Source of the DNA: Roridomyces roridus
Taxonomy: Eukaryota; Basidiomycota; Agaricomycetes; Agaricales; Mycenaceae
Direction of reading: 5' to 3'
Assembly: GCA_029378245.1 (NCBI GenBank)
Contig: JARKIF010000001.1
Span: 2,418,001-2,482,000 of the forward strand
Length of the DNA stretch: 64,000 nucleotides
The notes under the pieces are model-generated. The model was given only the letters and a program-made list of their open reading frames with translations. It did no database searches and was not told the origin of the DNA. Every line of letters starts with the position of its first letter. Position 1 is the first letter of the stretch. The position numbers were made by a program, and so were the translations under genes. This document shows positions 46,659 through 63,710 of this stretch, one piece after another.

Positions 46659-48548
46659 TTAAATAGTGACTTCCGAAACGGCGTCTGCCACGCGCTCTAC
46701 CTCTACATCCTCCTCCTTAGATTCCACCTTTTTCTCGGGAGCAGCGTCCTTTTTAGCTGCGCCGGCGGCGCTGGCGAAACTGAGGGTCGGTCGCACAGTC
46801 GGTGCCGTCGAGGCCGTCGGCTTTGAGGCAGCGACTGCAGGCGCCAGTTTCGGCGAAGCAGGGGAGGAAGGGGGAGGCGTCCGGGTGCGGTTGAAGGCCG
46901 TTCTCTCAACAGCAGTGCGAGAACTAGTGCGAGACATGGTCAGTTTTTCCTTCATAATTTCACGGTCCTTTTCGACCCGTTCAACGACTTCTTTCTCCCG
47001 GGAGGAGACGTCAACAGGCCTGAATCGATTGAGCATCCAGAGTCATCTGTATATTTTACAACTCACTTGGCGGCGCCGAAAGGGCTCGACCTAGGCGCAA
47101 CGTTGGGTGTAGGGCCGATTTTTGGAGATGAGAGAGGGCTGGGGGCCGTGGAAGCACCCCCAGAGCGAGGTAACAGCTCCAGTTTACGTCGGTTCAGTTG
47201 CGGAGTCGGAGGAGTAGAGTTGCTCGCTGGTGCGAAACAGGTCAGCAAAAGTCCGACGACGATCGAATTCAGCGTACGCGAAACACTGCTCTTGGGACGA
47301 GCACTGCGCCAATCGCCTTCATCGAAAATGGATTCTTTGGGAGGAGGCATGTCGCTCCTGCCCCGACTTCCAAACCGGCTCCCAGAACCACTCTCTTCGG
47401 GGGCCGCAGGCCTGAATTTGCTGCCAATCGCCCATGCCTCGTCCCGATCGGCAGGACTCGGCTGGCCATCAGGCGTCGTGAAACCCGAACCTTTCCGCCT
47501 GTACGAAGATGTTTCGGTATCAAGAGGCGCGGTCCGGGCCGCTGGACGACTGGAGCGCCAGTCGCTGGGACTATCCGAGACAGAGGGTAACCGTTCGGTT
47601 GGGGGACCATCAAACCGCCGACGAGAAGAATCGCGGGAGGTGGAGCTGGGAGGGAGAGGACCATCGCGCCTCCACGGACTGTCAAATTTGGAATCATCTT
47701 CGAACCCGCCAAACCCAGCACGTTCCTTGGCTGAGGAAGGAATTAATCGAGGTGCAGGAAGGATCCACTGGTTATTACTAACGGGGTTCCGCAACGCTCA
47801 CACGGATAGTCCTGCCGGAAAAATTCTGGAGGTGGTCAGACGACGAGGAAAGGGAGTGGGTGGTGGACTCACGGCACCACTTTTTGCAAGTGCATCCTTC
47901 AACCCATCGAGATCTTCAAACTCGATGTAACCGAAACCTTTTGGTTTGTCCTCCCTGTCCTTGATAATTTTGATGGATTTTGTCTGGGAGCGGGTAAACG
48001 GAAATCTCGAGTGTACAACGGAGTATCAACAACCTTGGAGGATGCAAAAAAGTCCTGGAGCTCACTCTCGGTGAGATCGAAGGAGAGATTGCCAATGAAA
48101 GCAGTGTAAGGTGGTTGGGTAGGCAAAGGGAGATCCTCGCGAGGTGGGCCTTGGACTCGATCGGCTTAAGAAGGCTAGTCGGAAAGGGAACTCAGAAGGA
48201 GGCAGTTTACGCACGTCGCGTGGACAAGAAATCGTCCCGACGACCATAGCGATCATTACCGCGCGCCTGTTCTTCCTCGCTCCTTACGGCGGCTGAGAAG
48301 TTGTGTCATTCAACGTCCGAGACAGTATCGCATCGCTCACGGGCACTGGGGAGAGATTCCATCTCGTCTGCCCATGATCCTAGGGCTGGGCAGAAAGAAT
48401 GTGAAACCGTTTAGTGCATTCGAGGGAATGGTCGACGCACCGCTGTCCCCGAGGAACTCGTTGAGGGATATTTTCTTGTTTTTCTTGGGAGCTGGACGGG
48501 CAAGATGGAGTCAATAGGAATGGAAGCCGTCGAGGAGCACTCACGCAT
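46659..48548 (-). CDS. TIF3: Translation initiation factor eIF4B
   Basis: RRM protein that stimulates eIF4A and mRNA recruitment. The first coding exon is ATGC only (48545-48548), joined over a ~50-nt intron to give MPPKKNKKISLNEFLGDSALGSWADEM, a typical eIF4B N-terminus. The RRM follows (PPYTAFIGNLSFDLTESELQDFF, KGFGYIEFEDLDGLKDAL), then long Arg/Ser/Pro-rich repeats with DSPWRRDGPLP and a Lys/Glu C-terminal region. About eight introns, ~490 residues. The exon junction after LAKSGA (near 47871) is one base out of frame with TIRVSVAEP, a possible extra base. Confidence 0.88.
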
Positions 48549-48592
48549 TTTGAGTAGCAAGAAACGACCGCAAAATTCGATTGAAAAGTGTT
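48549..48592. promoter_or_regulatory. Shared eIF4B/RIX7 divergent promoter region
   Basis: 44 bp between the inferred start codons, the shortest divergent gap in the window. It depends on both inferred starts, each of which relies on an intron, so the true gap could be larger. Confidence 0.4.
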
Positions 48593-51093
<2,501 letters not shown>

Positions 51094-51182
51094 ATATCAC
51101 CGAATAAAGCCGATCGGACATATAAAAGTACACTATTGCAACGAGTCAGAAACAAAATTATCCTTTCCTTCTTCCTTTCAAA

Positions 51183-52798
<1,616 letters not shown>

Positions 52799-52905
52799 AA
52801 AATTGCTAAAAAAAAGTAGAAACGGTTCACAGTATGATGTAATACATGTAGTAACAACAACAGCAAATCCAATTGCTTTCACTCTCTCTCTCTTCTTCCT
52901 CCGCC

Positions 52906-53787
52906 ATGTACCTCTCCGTTCTCCTTGTCGCTGCTATTGGCCTCGCCTCCTCTGCCTCGGCTCAAGATATAGTCTACGACTCAATACACAACTTTACCGC
53001 CATCACTGGGACATGGAGCTCGGGGTCCCAGCATGTCGTTCCTGGCCCAGTGCGTCACAGCTTGCGCCCTCTCTATTCTTTTGTTCATTCCACCCCAAGG
53101 GCTTTGCCAACCCCGCCCAGGAAACTTTCCAATACCCTAATACGACTGGTGTCGGCTACTCCTTGTAGGTGCCACCGCTCCACCCAAGAGCTCCCACTCA
53201 TTCGTTCTGGCCCAGCTCCGACGATGGCTGGTACGAGATTGCCAGGTACCGCTTCGCCTCCAATGGTGCGTCTTGTACTCTCAATATCTTCGTCCCCGTT
53301 TCATGACCCGATCACAGCAACGGACCCCAACTGCATCATTGGCACCGTCGTGTGGGCCCATGGGCATTACGACCTGGTTGCAAACGGTTCTATAATCCTG
53401 ACGCCCGTTGGCGATGGGTACCAGCAGGTCCAGGCGGCATGCGCGGCCACCTCCAACTTTATTCAAAACTACAATTTCACGGAACTCTTCGTGTCGTGGC
53501 GTATCTTTGAAGATCCCACTTTTGGTCCCAAGCTGCATCTCTTCCAATTTGACGGCTCGCCAGTGGCCCCGCTATTCCAGGTGTCGACCCAGCCCAACAT
53601 GCTGCCCAAGCAGGTGCTGCGGAACGTGACAGCGCAGGTTGTCACCACGACGAGCGCGGGCCTGGTATCGACCAACACTCTTGCCGCCTCCTCTCGCAAG
53701 AAGCGCAGCGGGGCTGCCGAGTTGCAGAGGCCCGTGGGCATTGTTGCGGGGCTGGTAGCCTTGGCGATGTTGTCGACATTGCTGTGA
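52906..53787 (+). CDS. ROT1: ER membrane chaperone Rot1
   Basis: Fungal ER protein needed for folding of cell-wall synthesis proteins such as the beta-1,6-glucan factors. A signal peptide (MYLSVLLVAAIGLASSASA) is followed by the family blocks GFANPAQETFQYPNTTGVGYSF, DDGWYEIARYRFASN, CIIGTVVWAHGHYDL, LTPVGDGYQQVQAAC and QVSTQPNMLPKQVL. A single C-terminal membrane segment (GIVAGLVALAMLSTLL) ends the protein. Several N-x-S/T sites lie in the lumenal part. Three introns, ~243 residues, intact. Confidence 0.93.
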   Translation: MYLSVLLVAAIGLASSASAQDIVYDSIHNFTAITGTWSSGSQHVVPGPVRHSLRPLYSFVHSTPRALPTPPRKLSNTLIRLVSATPCRCHRSTQELPLIRSGPAPTMAGTRLPGTASPPMVRLVLSISSSPFHDPITATDPNCIIGTVVWAHGHYDLVANGSIILTPVGDGYQQVQAACAATSNFIQNYNFTELFVSWRIFEDPTFGPKLHLFQFDGSPVAPLFQVSTQPNMLPKQVLRNVTAQVVTTTSAGLVSTNTLAASSRKKRSGAAELQRPVGIVAGLVALAMLSTLL

Positions 53788-54265
53788 TTTTTTGGATTTT
53801 ATGGACAGACATTCCTACATATTACACACAGCTTATTGGCCCTGTACTCAGTACTAGATACCCGACAGAGTTGAAGGTCATCCGTTCGTTTAGAATCGGC
53901 GTTGGCTGCTATATAAGGTTGTTGTGACGTCGGCAAATACTCGTTTCTCTTCTCTTCCTCCACCACCACCATCCCAAGGCAAGTACCATTCCTCCCTCTC
54001 TTCCCTGATGAAAACAATTACGGATGTAGAGTCAAAGACTCGTTGTCCGAGAGCGCAAAAACCGTGTGGATAACCCGTTGCCTTCCTTCTGATCTTTTTT
54101 TCTCGTCTGCGAGTTTGTCCATGTGCTGACTGCTCTCTACAGGATTCGCGTTTAGTGTATCGTACTTGTACATAGAGCTGTCCATAGAAATGCAACTATA
54201 TACTTTTTTCTCTGACTCGTCTTGCTCGAAATCAAACATGTGCACATACACCCTTGCTCTTCACG
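53788..54265. other. 478-bp intergenic region upstream of eIF2-alpha
   Basis: Holds the ROT1 3' end and the eIF2-alpha promoter and leader. A TATA-like CTATATAA lies near 53910 and a run of CCA triplets near 53960. No ORF with recognisable similarity and no RNA gene was seen. Confidence 0.5.
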
Positions 54266-55373
54266 ATGCGATACTACCAGCAAAAATACCCCGAAGTCGA
54301 TGAACTGGTCATGGTGCAGGTGCGCCAGATCGCCGAGATGGGGGCCTACGTCAAGCTCCTCGAGTACGATGGGACCGAGGGTATGATCCTCCTCTCCGAG
54401 CTTTCACGTCGTCGCATCCGTTCCGTTCAAAAACTGATTCGCGTCGGACGCAATGAGGTGGTGGTCGTGCTGCGAGTGGACAAGGAAAAGGGCTACATCG
54501 ATCTGTCCAAACGACGTGTTTCGCCAGAGGACATTACGCGTTGCGAGGAGCGGTACATGAAGAGCAAGAGTGTCGCCAGCATCCTCCGCCACGTTGCGAG
54601 CAAGTTGGGCGGCGAAGCCCCTGGAGAGAAGGAGAAACGCGTTCGGAAAAAGGGTGGTGAGGCTGCCGAAGAAGATGCCCCGTTAGATGAAGCACCTCCG
54701 CCTGCTGCAGGCGAGGAGGAGCGTCTGGAGATGCTCTACGAAACAATCGGCTGGCCACTTGGCCGCACCTATGGCCACCCCTACGATGCCTTTAAGCTTG
54801 CCCTCACGTCCGCCCCTCTTTCCATCATCTGTTTACAAAAAACTGACTCGTACAACAGCGAACCAGACACGGTCTTTGCAACGCTGCCGACACCGATGCC
54901 GGAGGCTACCCACGCGCTGCTGACGAGCACCATCGCCCGCCGTCTCACGCCGCAGCCCATCAAGCTGCGTGCAGACATTGAGCTGACTTGCTACATGCCC
55001 GCCGGTATCGACGCAATTAAACGCGCTCTGCGGCAAGGCGAAAAGGCCAGCACCGAGACGGTCCCTATCAAGGCCAAGCTCGTCGCTCCGCCCTTGTACG
55101 TTCTCAGCACCAACGCCACCGACAAGTACGCTGCCGTCGAGCGTCTGGAACGTGCCATCGAAGGAATCCAGGCCAGCATTGAGGACGACGGTGGAAGCTG
55201 CGTGGTCAAGATGAAGGTTCGTTTCTCCTTACTTGAGTGGTCATTCATTCAATCATTTCCAGCCTAAAACTGTGTCGGACCTCGACGACGCAGATCTCGC
55301 GGACCGCATGGCAAAGGCTGGCAAGGAGAACGCGGAGGTTTCTGGCGACGAAGACGAGGAGGTCGAGCTTTAG
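54266..55373 (+). CDS. SUI2: Translation initiation factor eIF2 alpha
   Basis: Regulatory subunit of eIF2. The S1 domain (ELVMVQVRQIAEMGAYVKLLEYD) carries the stress-kinase site MILLSELSRRRIRS; Ser47 with Met counted corresponds to Ser51 of the standard numbering, so Gcn2-type control is expected. KEKGYIDLSKRRVSPEDI, LRHVASKL, IARRLTPQPIKLRADIELTCY and a C-terminal acidic tail (AEVSGDEDEEVEL) follow. One intron near the 3' end. The protein is ~352 residues, longer than the human one. The excess lies mainly in a Lys/Glu/Ala/Pro-rich insertion of about 35-40 residues after LRHVASKLGG, between S1 and helical parts. Confidence 0.96.
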
Positions 55374-55411
55374 TTGTGATGTTTTCATTGGACGACAAGA
55401 AATGTATAATA

Positions 55412-56551
55412 CTAGCGGTACGAGTCGAATCGTCTCGAGCTTGTTTCTAGACACAGTTATCAGCCAGTCGCCGGTACAGATAGATGCACGTACCAGGATC
55501 CACATACATCATCCTCCCGCGTCCTTTGAGCCTCACTCCTCCGTTAGTCTCAATATCCTTTTCGTACTTCTCCTTGATACGAGCCAGTTCTTTCTTCTTC
55601 GCCGCCTCGATTCTCTCATTCTCTTCTCTCTCTAGCCGAGCATCATATTCCTCTTCCGTTTCTCCAACCGGGGCCGCAGGCGTGACTTCCTCAGCTACAT
55701 CCTTTTCTTTCTTGCGTTTAGACTTTTTGCGATGTCGACGCGGCTCATCAGAATCGGGACTTGCAGAACGCTTGGAGCGCCGTCGGGGCTCTTCCTCCTC
55801 GGGCGAAACAGGTCTCGCTGGTTTGGCAGCTGCATCGAGAATTGGTTTAGCATTCCCAGCCGTGAATCAACACCTACCTTGACGCAGCTCGAGTTCTCCA
55901 CAATTGGATATTATCACAGGTGAAAGAGGGCGTGATTTTTCATCCACAGGAACGTCTCCGAGCTTGAGCACAACCTCGTCGTAGCCACGAATGACTCGGC
56001 CGAAAACGACGTGTTTCCCGTTGAGATGCGGGCACTCGCGGAGGGTGATGAAGAATTGGGATCCATTGGTATTGGGACCCTTGTTGGCCATGCAGAGTAA
56101 ACCCTCAGCGTCAACCGGCCGACTCAGGTCTTCGTCTGCAAACGGGGTGGCTCCGTAGACCGATTCACCACCTTGGCCATTGCGTTTTGTAAAGTCTGCG
56201 ACGCGTCAGATAGCTTCGGGTGGTGTTACAAGGTGTGCGCACCGCCGGCCTGGATCATAAAGTCTTTAATGATTCTATGTGATGTACCTGCGCGGAGATG
56301 AAGGGGTTTCCAGTGAAGTCATGAATTGACACGTACAACCCTTGTAGTAAAGAGGTATCCCAGTGGTAGAGAGACCCTTTTCTCCCGTGCATAGGGCGCG
56401 AAAGTTCTCGCAAGTGCGTGGAACCTCGTCGTTAAAGAGCTCAAAGATTACTCTGCGCGTTCTGTTGGCTCATGCTGAGACGGATGGCAGCAACTGACCT
56501 GCCAAGTGGTTGTTCTCCATGTTGCAAATCGAGAAAGACGCGAGGACGCAT
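55412..56551 (-). CDS. Nuclear RS-type cyclophilin (peptidyl-prolyl isomerase)
   Basis: A full cyclophilin domain ([75 protein letters not shown]) keeps the catalytic Arg and the FFI core. It is followed by an Arg/Ser/Lys-rich tail ([18 protein letters not shown]) and a Glu-rich coiled coil ending [14 protein letters not shown]. This architecture is typical of splicing-associated cyclophilins (CypG/PPIG type), so a nuclear role is likely. Five introns, ~300 residues, intact. The start MRPRVFLDL lies 73 bp from that of the RSR1-like gene. Confidence 0.88.
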
Positions 56552-56624
56552 GGAGAGAGGTGACAAACTAGATCCAAACAAGGCCGGGCATCTCACGCGC
56601 CAGACTCACTCATCTCTAACGTCA
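56552..56624. promoter_or_regulatory. Shared cyclophilin/RSR1-like divergent promoter region
   Basis: 73 bp between start codons. An imperfect inverted pair, AGAGGTGA near 56556 and TCATCTCT near 56610, flanks the gap (7 of 8 positions). Role inferred. Confidence 0.4.
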
Positions 56625-57676
56625 ATGGTCCGTCTGTCTGGCTCTCTCCTTGAACCGCTCTTTCTCATTTACCACTAGCGACAGTTCAACGTCGTGGTCC
56701 TCGGAGGTATTTTCTCGCCCCCTCTCAAGTGAATGTCCGGAGGCTGATGAGCGTCTCAGCTGGTGGTGTTGGCAAATCTGCGCTCACTGGCAAGCCTTGG
56801 CCACCTTCGTTTTCATACGCTGACCCTTGTCGCAGTCCGCTTCGTCCGTGATGTCTTTGTGGAACATTATGACCCCACCATCGAAGGTGTGTATGCCCTG
56901 CGGCCTGGCCCGTTTCTCTCAACAGTTCCTGTGCAGAACAGTACCACCGACCCATGATGGTTGACGGCGAACTTTCTTCGGTGCGTGCCACAGTTACCAT
57001 TATCGCACACTGTTCTTTCAGTTTTATCCTCACTTGCCATTAGAGTGTCCGTGCTCATTCTCTTCACCCCCACCTCGCTGTTTCCCAGTCCAGTTTCTAA
57101 CCATCCTTCACAGCTCGAAGTTCTGGACACGGCTGGTGCAGAGCAATTCACGTCGTTGAACGAGGTCTACATCAAGGTACCTGACATTTCCACGCGATTT
57201 ACCTCGAGTGACACGGAAACCTGGCAGTCTGGTGGGGGATTTGTACTGGTTTTCAGGCGAGTTTCTGCACATACTTCCCATCGTGCTCGTATTCAAGATG
57301 CTTGCCCAACAGCCTGACGCAAGAAGTCAGTCTGAAAGAAGTAGAGAGTCTCCGAAAGCAGATATTCCGGATTAAGGGTTCCGAATCCGTGCGCTCTCCC
57401 AATTTTTTTCTTATCCGGGCGCTCAACAGCCCATCTCAGGTTCCCATCGTCGTTGTCGGCACCAAGAGCGATCTGGTGAGCGAGCGCGAGGTGCCGACAA
57501 CCACGATCGAGTCACTGGCCAGCCGGTGGAACCTGCCCTTCTATGAGACATCAGCCAAACGCAACTGGCACATCAACGATGTTTTCGAGGATCTATTACG
57601 ACAAATGCGGGCACGATACCCCCCTCCCCCGAAGAGGCAGAAGCCACAGAAGAAGGGCCCATGCATTATCATGTGA
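56625..57676 (+). CDS. RSR1: Ras-family small GTPase, Rap/RSR1-like
   Basis: Small GTPase of about 187 residues. P-loop GAGGVGKSALT, switch I YDPTIEEQY, LDTAGAEQF, ETSAK, and a C-terminal CaaX box (CIIM) behind a Lys/Pro-rich tail, so prenylation and membrane attachment are expected. Best fit is Rap/Bud1, which marks growth sites in yeasts. The guanine-specificity motif reads TKSD instead of NKxD. The coding sequence begins with an ATG-only exon (56625-56627) before a 51-nt intron, giving MRQFNVVVLG. About eight introns, two with GC donors (56790-56835 GCAAGC; 57257-57312 GCGAGT). Confidence 0.86.
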
Positions 57677-57885
57677 ACTCCCGCCACGCCTGCTAACGCC
57701 GCTAATGGTGCGCTCCCGCCCCCTTGTCCTGAATAATTCTGACAGACGCAGTACCAATACCCTCACACATATACCTTGATACCGGAGTTTTATTACGGTA
57801 CACGAAACGAAATTCACGCGTTCATGGCCCCGCTGGCTTTCAATATATAAATATTTGGATGAATGAGCGGATATTAGAGGGATGT
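57677..57885. terminator. RSR1-like/PMT2 convergent 3' region
   Basis: 209 bp between the two stop codons, AT-rich near 57840-57870 with AATATATAAATATTT, which could supply polyadenylation signals to both genes. No ORF. Confidence 0.35.
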
Positions 57886-60832
57886 CTACTGTTCGTATAT
57901 ATTCCAGGACTTGAACAGACACTGTTAGCATGTAACATTGCTGTGGAAACGCAGACTCACTTTACGCCATAACAGACCCTTGTGATTTTGTATTGGACCG
58001 CTGATCCCAAATGCGACGCTTTTGAACCACCAGAAGCAGAGCAGGATGGACCCCGCGCATATTCCAAACGCAATCGCCTTGGTTTTCAACACCAGTCGGC
58101 GGGATGAGAAGATGAAGTGATCCAGCAGGTGCGCCAACATGAGGACGGCAAAGTACAACGTCGGAAGCTGAAAGCAAGTCAATACAGTAGGATTAGCCAT
58201 GTAAGGCTATCACGTACATAGTGGTGGAGATAGGTAACACGTCCCATGATGAGGAATGGAGCTAGAGAAAAAAGGTTTAGTCGGCCACACGAGCTTTCTC
58301 AAGACAGAGCCAACCGTAATGCAATGCCCATCCCAGGAAAGCGACCTTTCCGACGTATAAAAAGTGATCCCATTCATCTGCGTAGATTCGTTAATCAAGA
58401 GCCGCTGAATTGCAGACGAGAACATACTGGGATCCATGTCAGTATATTTACGTTGTTGTCGCAACAGATACACCCCGAGGACGATCAAGGACGCAATGAG
58501 ACTGGTTGCACTTCCCCACCAGATAAGAGGAGTGCCCATCAAGTAGTACTTGATTTGGGTGTCTCCCCAGCCACACATACGTAGACCCACTTGGCGCGGT
58601 CAGCAAAGAATTCAAGCAAGAATGGAGGCACGCACAGTGAAGGAAAGGCCAGTCAAAGGGTTTAGACGCCAATATGTCTTCCTTGTCGGGATCCGGGACG
58701 AGGGCGTTATTGGAGGTCATCATCGCGACGTTGAGATGCCAAAAGTCTCGCAAGAACGGAGACCGATAGTATTTGGTCTCCCCGGCAGGCAGTCGATCAT
58801 TCCAGTGACTTTCGACATTCCAGTAAGTATGCGCATCCTTGGGACTGTTCTCCGGGATACAGCTAACTTCAATCTGCTTGAATCCCCACTGGGGCAGAAC
58901 GGTGTTGGCCGCACGCAGGTAGCAACCCAAGATATTATGTCGGAATCGCAGTCGTGTCGTGAGGGAATGTATCCGATCAACCTTTTCTTTCCTCCCCCGC
59001 TTGATATCATCCACGACTTCCACTCTCCAGTAGTCATGGACATCGCCGACGGTTGCGTTGCCATAACATGATACTTCGTGGTTAAGTTTCGTTACGGGCG
59101 CAGGAACGGTGTGCGAATGCAGATTACGCCCCGTTGGACCATGCGAAAGCCGAATGATATCATTATGCTTGAGGTACCGGAGGGGTGTTTTGGGGTCGTA
59201 GGGTGGCTCCTCCCATCGCGGGAGGAGATTCCACTCGTTGTTGTCGTCCTTGTAGTGATAGCAGGTGACTTGCTGCTGGGCAGAGCCGATTGGGTACGTT
59301 TGCACATGTGAATGCAGCAGACCTCCGCCGTAGCCAACATTCTTGAGGGTGACACGGGAACCAATGGCGATTTCTACGGAACGGTTAGGGTGCCTTGATG
59401 AAGAGACAAGGAACAGACCTAGCGGGTTCCTCGAAAAGTCGTTTCCTTCCAGATTGGCTTGGAATAATGAACTCATTTGCGCGTCGCCGGGGCCGGAGTG
59501 ACTCAAAACCATAAAGTGTAGTTTGAACGAAGCCATGAAGACGAGGATTGGCAGGACAATCAAACATGCGATTCTCGCAGCCCAATGCCTTAATTGGTCG
59601 CGCTAAGAAGGATTGGCAACTGTAAAAGATGTCCAAGGGGGAGAACGTACAACAGACATCTTGAGATCGCCAAATTTGTCCCAAAGGTCCTCGATGGTGT
59701 ATAGGCCCACGAGGGCAGTCACAAATAATCCGACTAGTTTGATACTTGAAATCATATTAGGAGGCAATCGATGTACAGAGAAGAGCCTTACCTGGTTACC
59801 CAACCAATCGAAAGACCCGTCATCACCAACCATGTCCACCAGTCAAAAGAAAATGGCCTGGTGCGCGTTAGCTGGAATAACAATAAAACTCGAATGCGTA
59901 CTGATATTGTTGGTTGTGGAATTTGGTCATACAGAACACCGTCAGAAAGGTGAAGAATAAAAGCATCGCGTCTAGCAGGATGAATCGCGAGATACACAAC
60001 CATCCCACGTCTAGCACACGGTCAGCCACCATCCGTGTCCGGAAGCGTCACTTACCGAAAAGAACCATGAGTGCAACGAGATGGCACGCCCACTGGCTCA
60101 TCCCTAGTTCAACTGCAGTGTACCACCCCAATGGGACCATGCCAACACCAAAAGTAGCAAGCATCACCCGCATCGCGACATACGGGACGGTATCAGGATA
60201 CTCTGCCCCGCTTTTGAACTCGAACTGGCCGTCGTATCCTGCGAGCAGCCCAACGAGCCCAACGAGCATCTTGCCAAGGGGCGGGTGTACATCAAAGTAG
60301 AATTCGCGCTTCAGGTAGTGGGAGCCAAATTTGCCGAAATGGGCTTCATCCCAGACGACGGTATTTGAAAGCCCGATGTTGTGAAATCTGGTCCAGCACG
60401 CGAGCAGGGTGTAGATGACTGGCGTCACATGCTCGACATTTTGAAGCAGAAATTCTTTCTAAAAATGCATGGCCATCAGACGCGGTCAATCGACGTGGCA
60501 CAACTCACGATGGAGGTAGGTGGCGGCGTCGGAGGGTAGCGTGGCCGGCCACTGCTCTGGTATGCTTTGAAGGAACGCGGTTTACTGTACACGTCTTTGC
60601 CCTCGTCGTCATAATTGTCCGCGTCTGACGCGAATTGTTGCACCCCGGTATGTTTTGGGACCCGCCGCCTGGCTTTCTCCTCGTTCACAGAATATAATGG
60701 AAGTTCCTCTTCCGGGTTTGCATTAGCCCAGTGAGATGGCGGGTATGGAACCTGCTCAAAGTCGTCGGAAGTCCTGGGCGGAGTGGATGGGCCAAAGTCG
60801 ACAGTGACAGAGCCGGAGCCAGATGGACGCAT
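57886..60832 (-). CDS. PMT2: Protein O-mannosyltransferase, PMT2 subfamily
   Basis: Multi-span ER membrane enzyme moving mannose from Dol-P-Man to Ser/Thr. The N-terminal cytosolic tail is followed by the loop motif VVWDEAHFGKFGSHYLKREFYFDVHPPLGK with its conserved Asp-Glu pair, AGYDGQFEFKSGAEYP, and CISRFILLDAMLLFFT. Three MIR repeats follow in the lumenal loop (GYGGGLLHSHVQTYP, RLSHGPTGRNLHSHTV, LGCYLRAANTVLPQWG), then further membrane segments to LLWRKSWNIYEQ. The EFKSGAEYP and QANLEGN signatures fit PMT2 over PMT1/PMT4. About ten introns; ~810 residues; intact. Confidence 0.93.
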
Positions 60833-60994
60833 AGTCCTAAAGGAAAGCTGGCTGGTGTACAAGTGACGTGGACGAAGCCAGAGGAGATATTACAGCGACC
60901 ACAGCCAAGCGTGGATTGATTCCAAATTCCGGTGCAACGTGTTTGTCAGTGCATTTCCCTTTTTTCTCTCTCCCCCCACCTTTATTTCCTGAAA
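60833..60994. promoter_or_regulatory. PMT2/DBP2 divergent region
   Basis: 162 bp, with a pyrimidine tract (CCCTTTTTTCTCTCTCCCCC near 60957-60977) just upstream of the DBP2 start, resembling fungal housekeeping promoters. No specific site recognised. Confidence 0.45.
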
Positions 60995-63462
<2,468 letters not shown>

Positions 63463-63710
63463 AGCTTTTTTTGACTATTGTCCCTTGCATTCCGCGCCTC
63501 GCTGTACATATATGGCTGTCGCACGAAATGGCCGCTAGAAGTAGATTTACGCTACCCTAATGCGATGTTTGTTTATTCGTTAATCTTGAGAGCTGATTGC
63601 GAGCTGAGCGAGGCAAGATCCTTGAGATTGCTCTCCGAACAATATAAGTTTTCTCGCTTTGTATTCATAAAACCATATAGCATGCCAAGTTACATACGAA
63701 CAGCGATAAT
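63463..63710. terminator. DBP2/RPS10 convergent 3' region
   Basis: 248 bp between the stop codons. AT-rich segments with TTCATAAAACCATAT near 63664-63678 could hold polyadenylation signals. No ORF or RNA gene seen. Confidence 0.35.

Noticed and set aside
47067..47930. Open 287-codon frame on the plus strand
   Set aside because: It is the antisense shadow of the Arg/Ser/Pro-rich part of eIF4B, which has conserved motifs and coherent splice sites.
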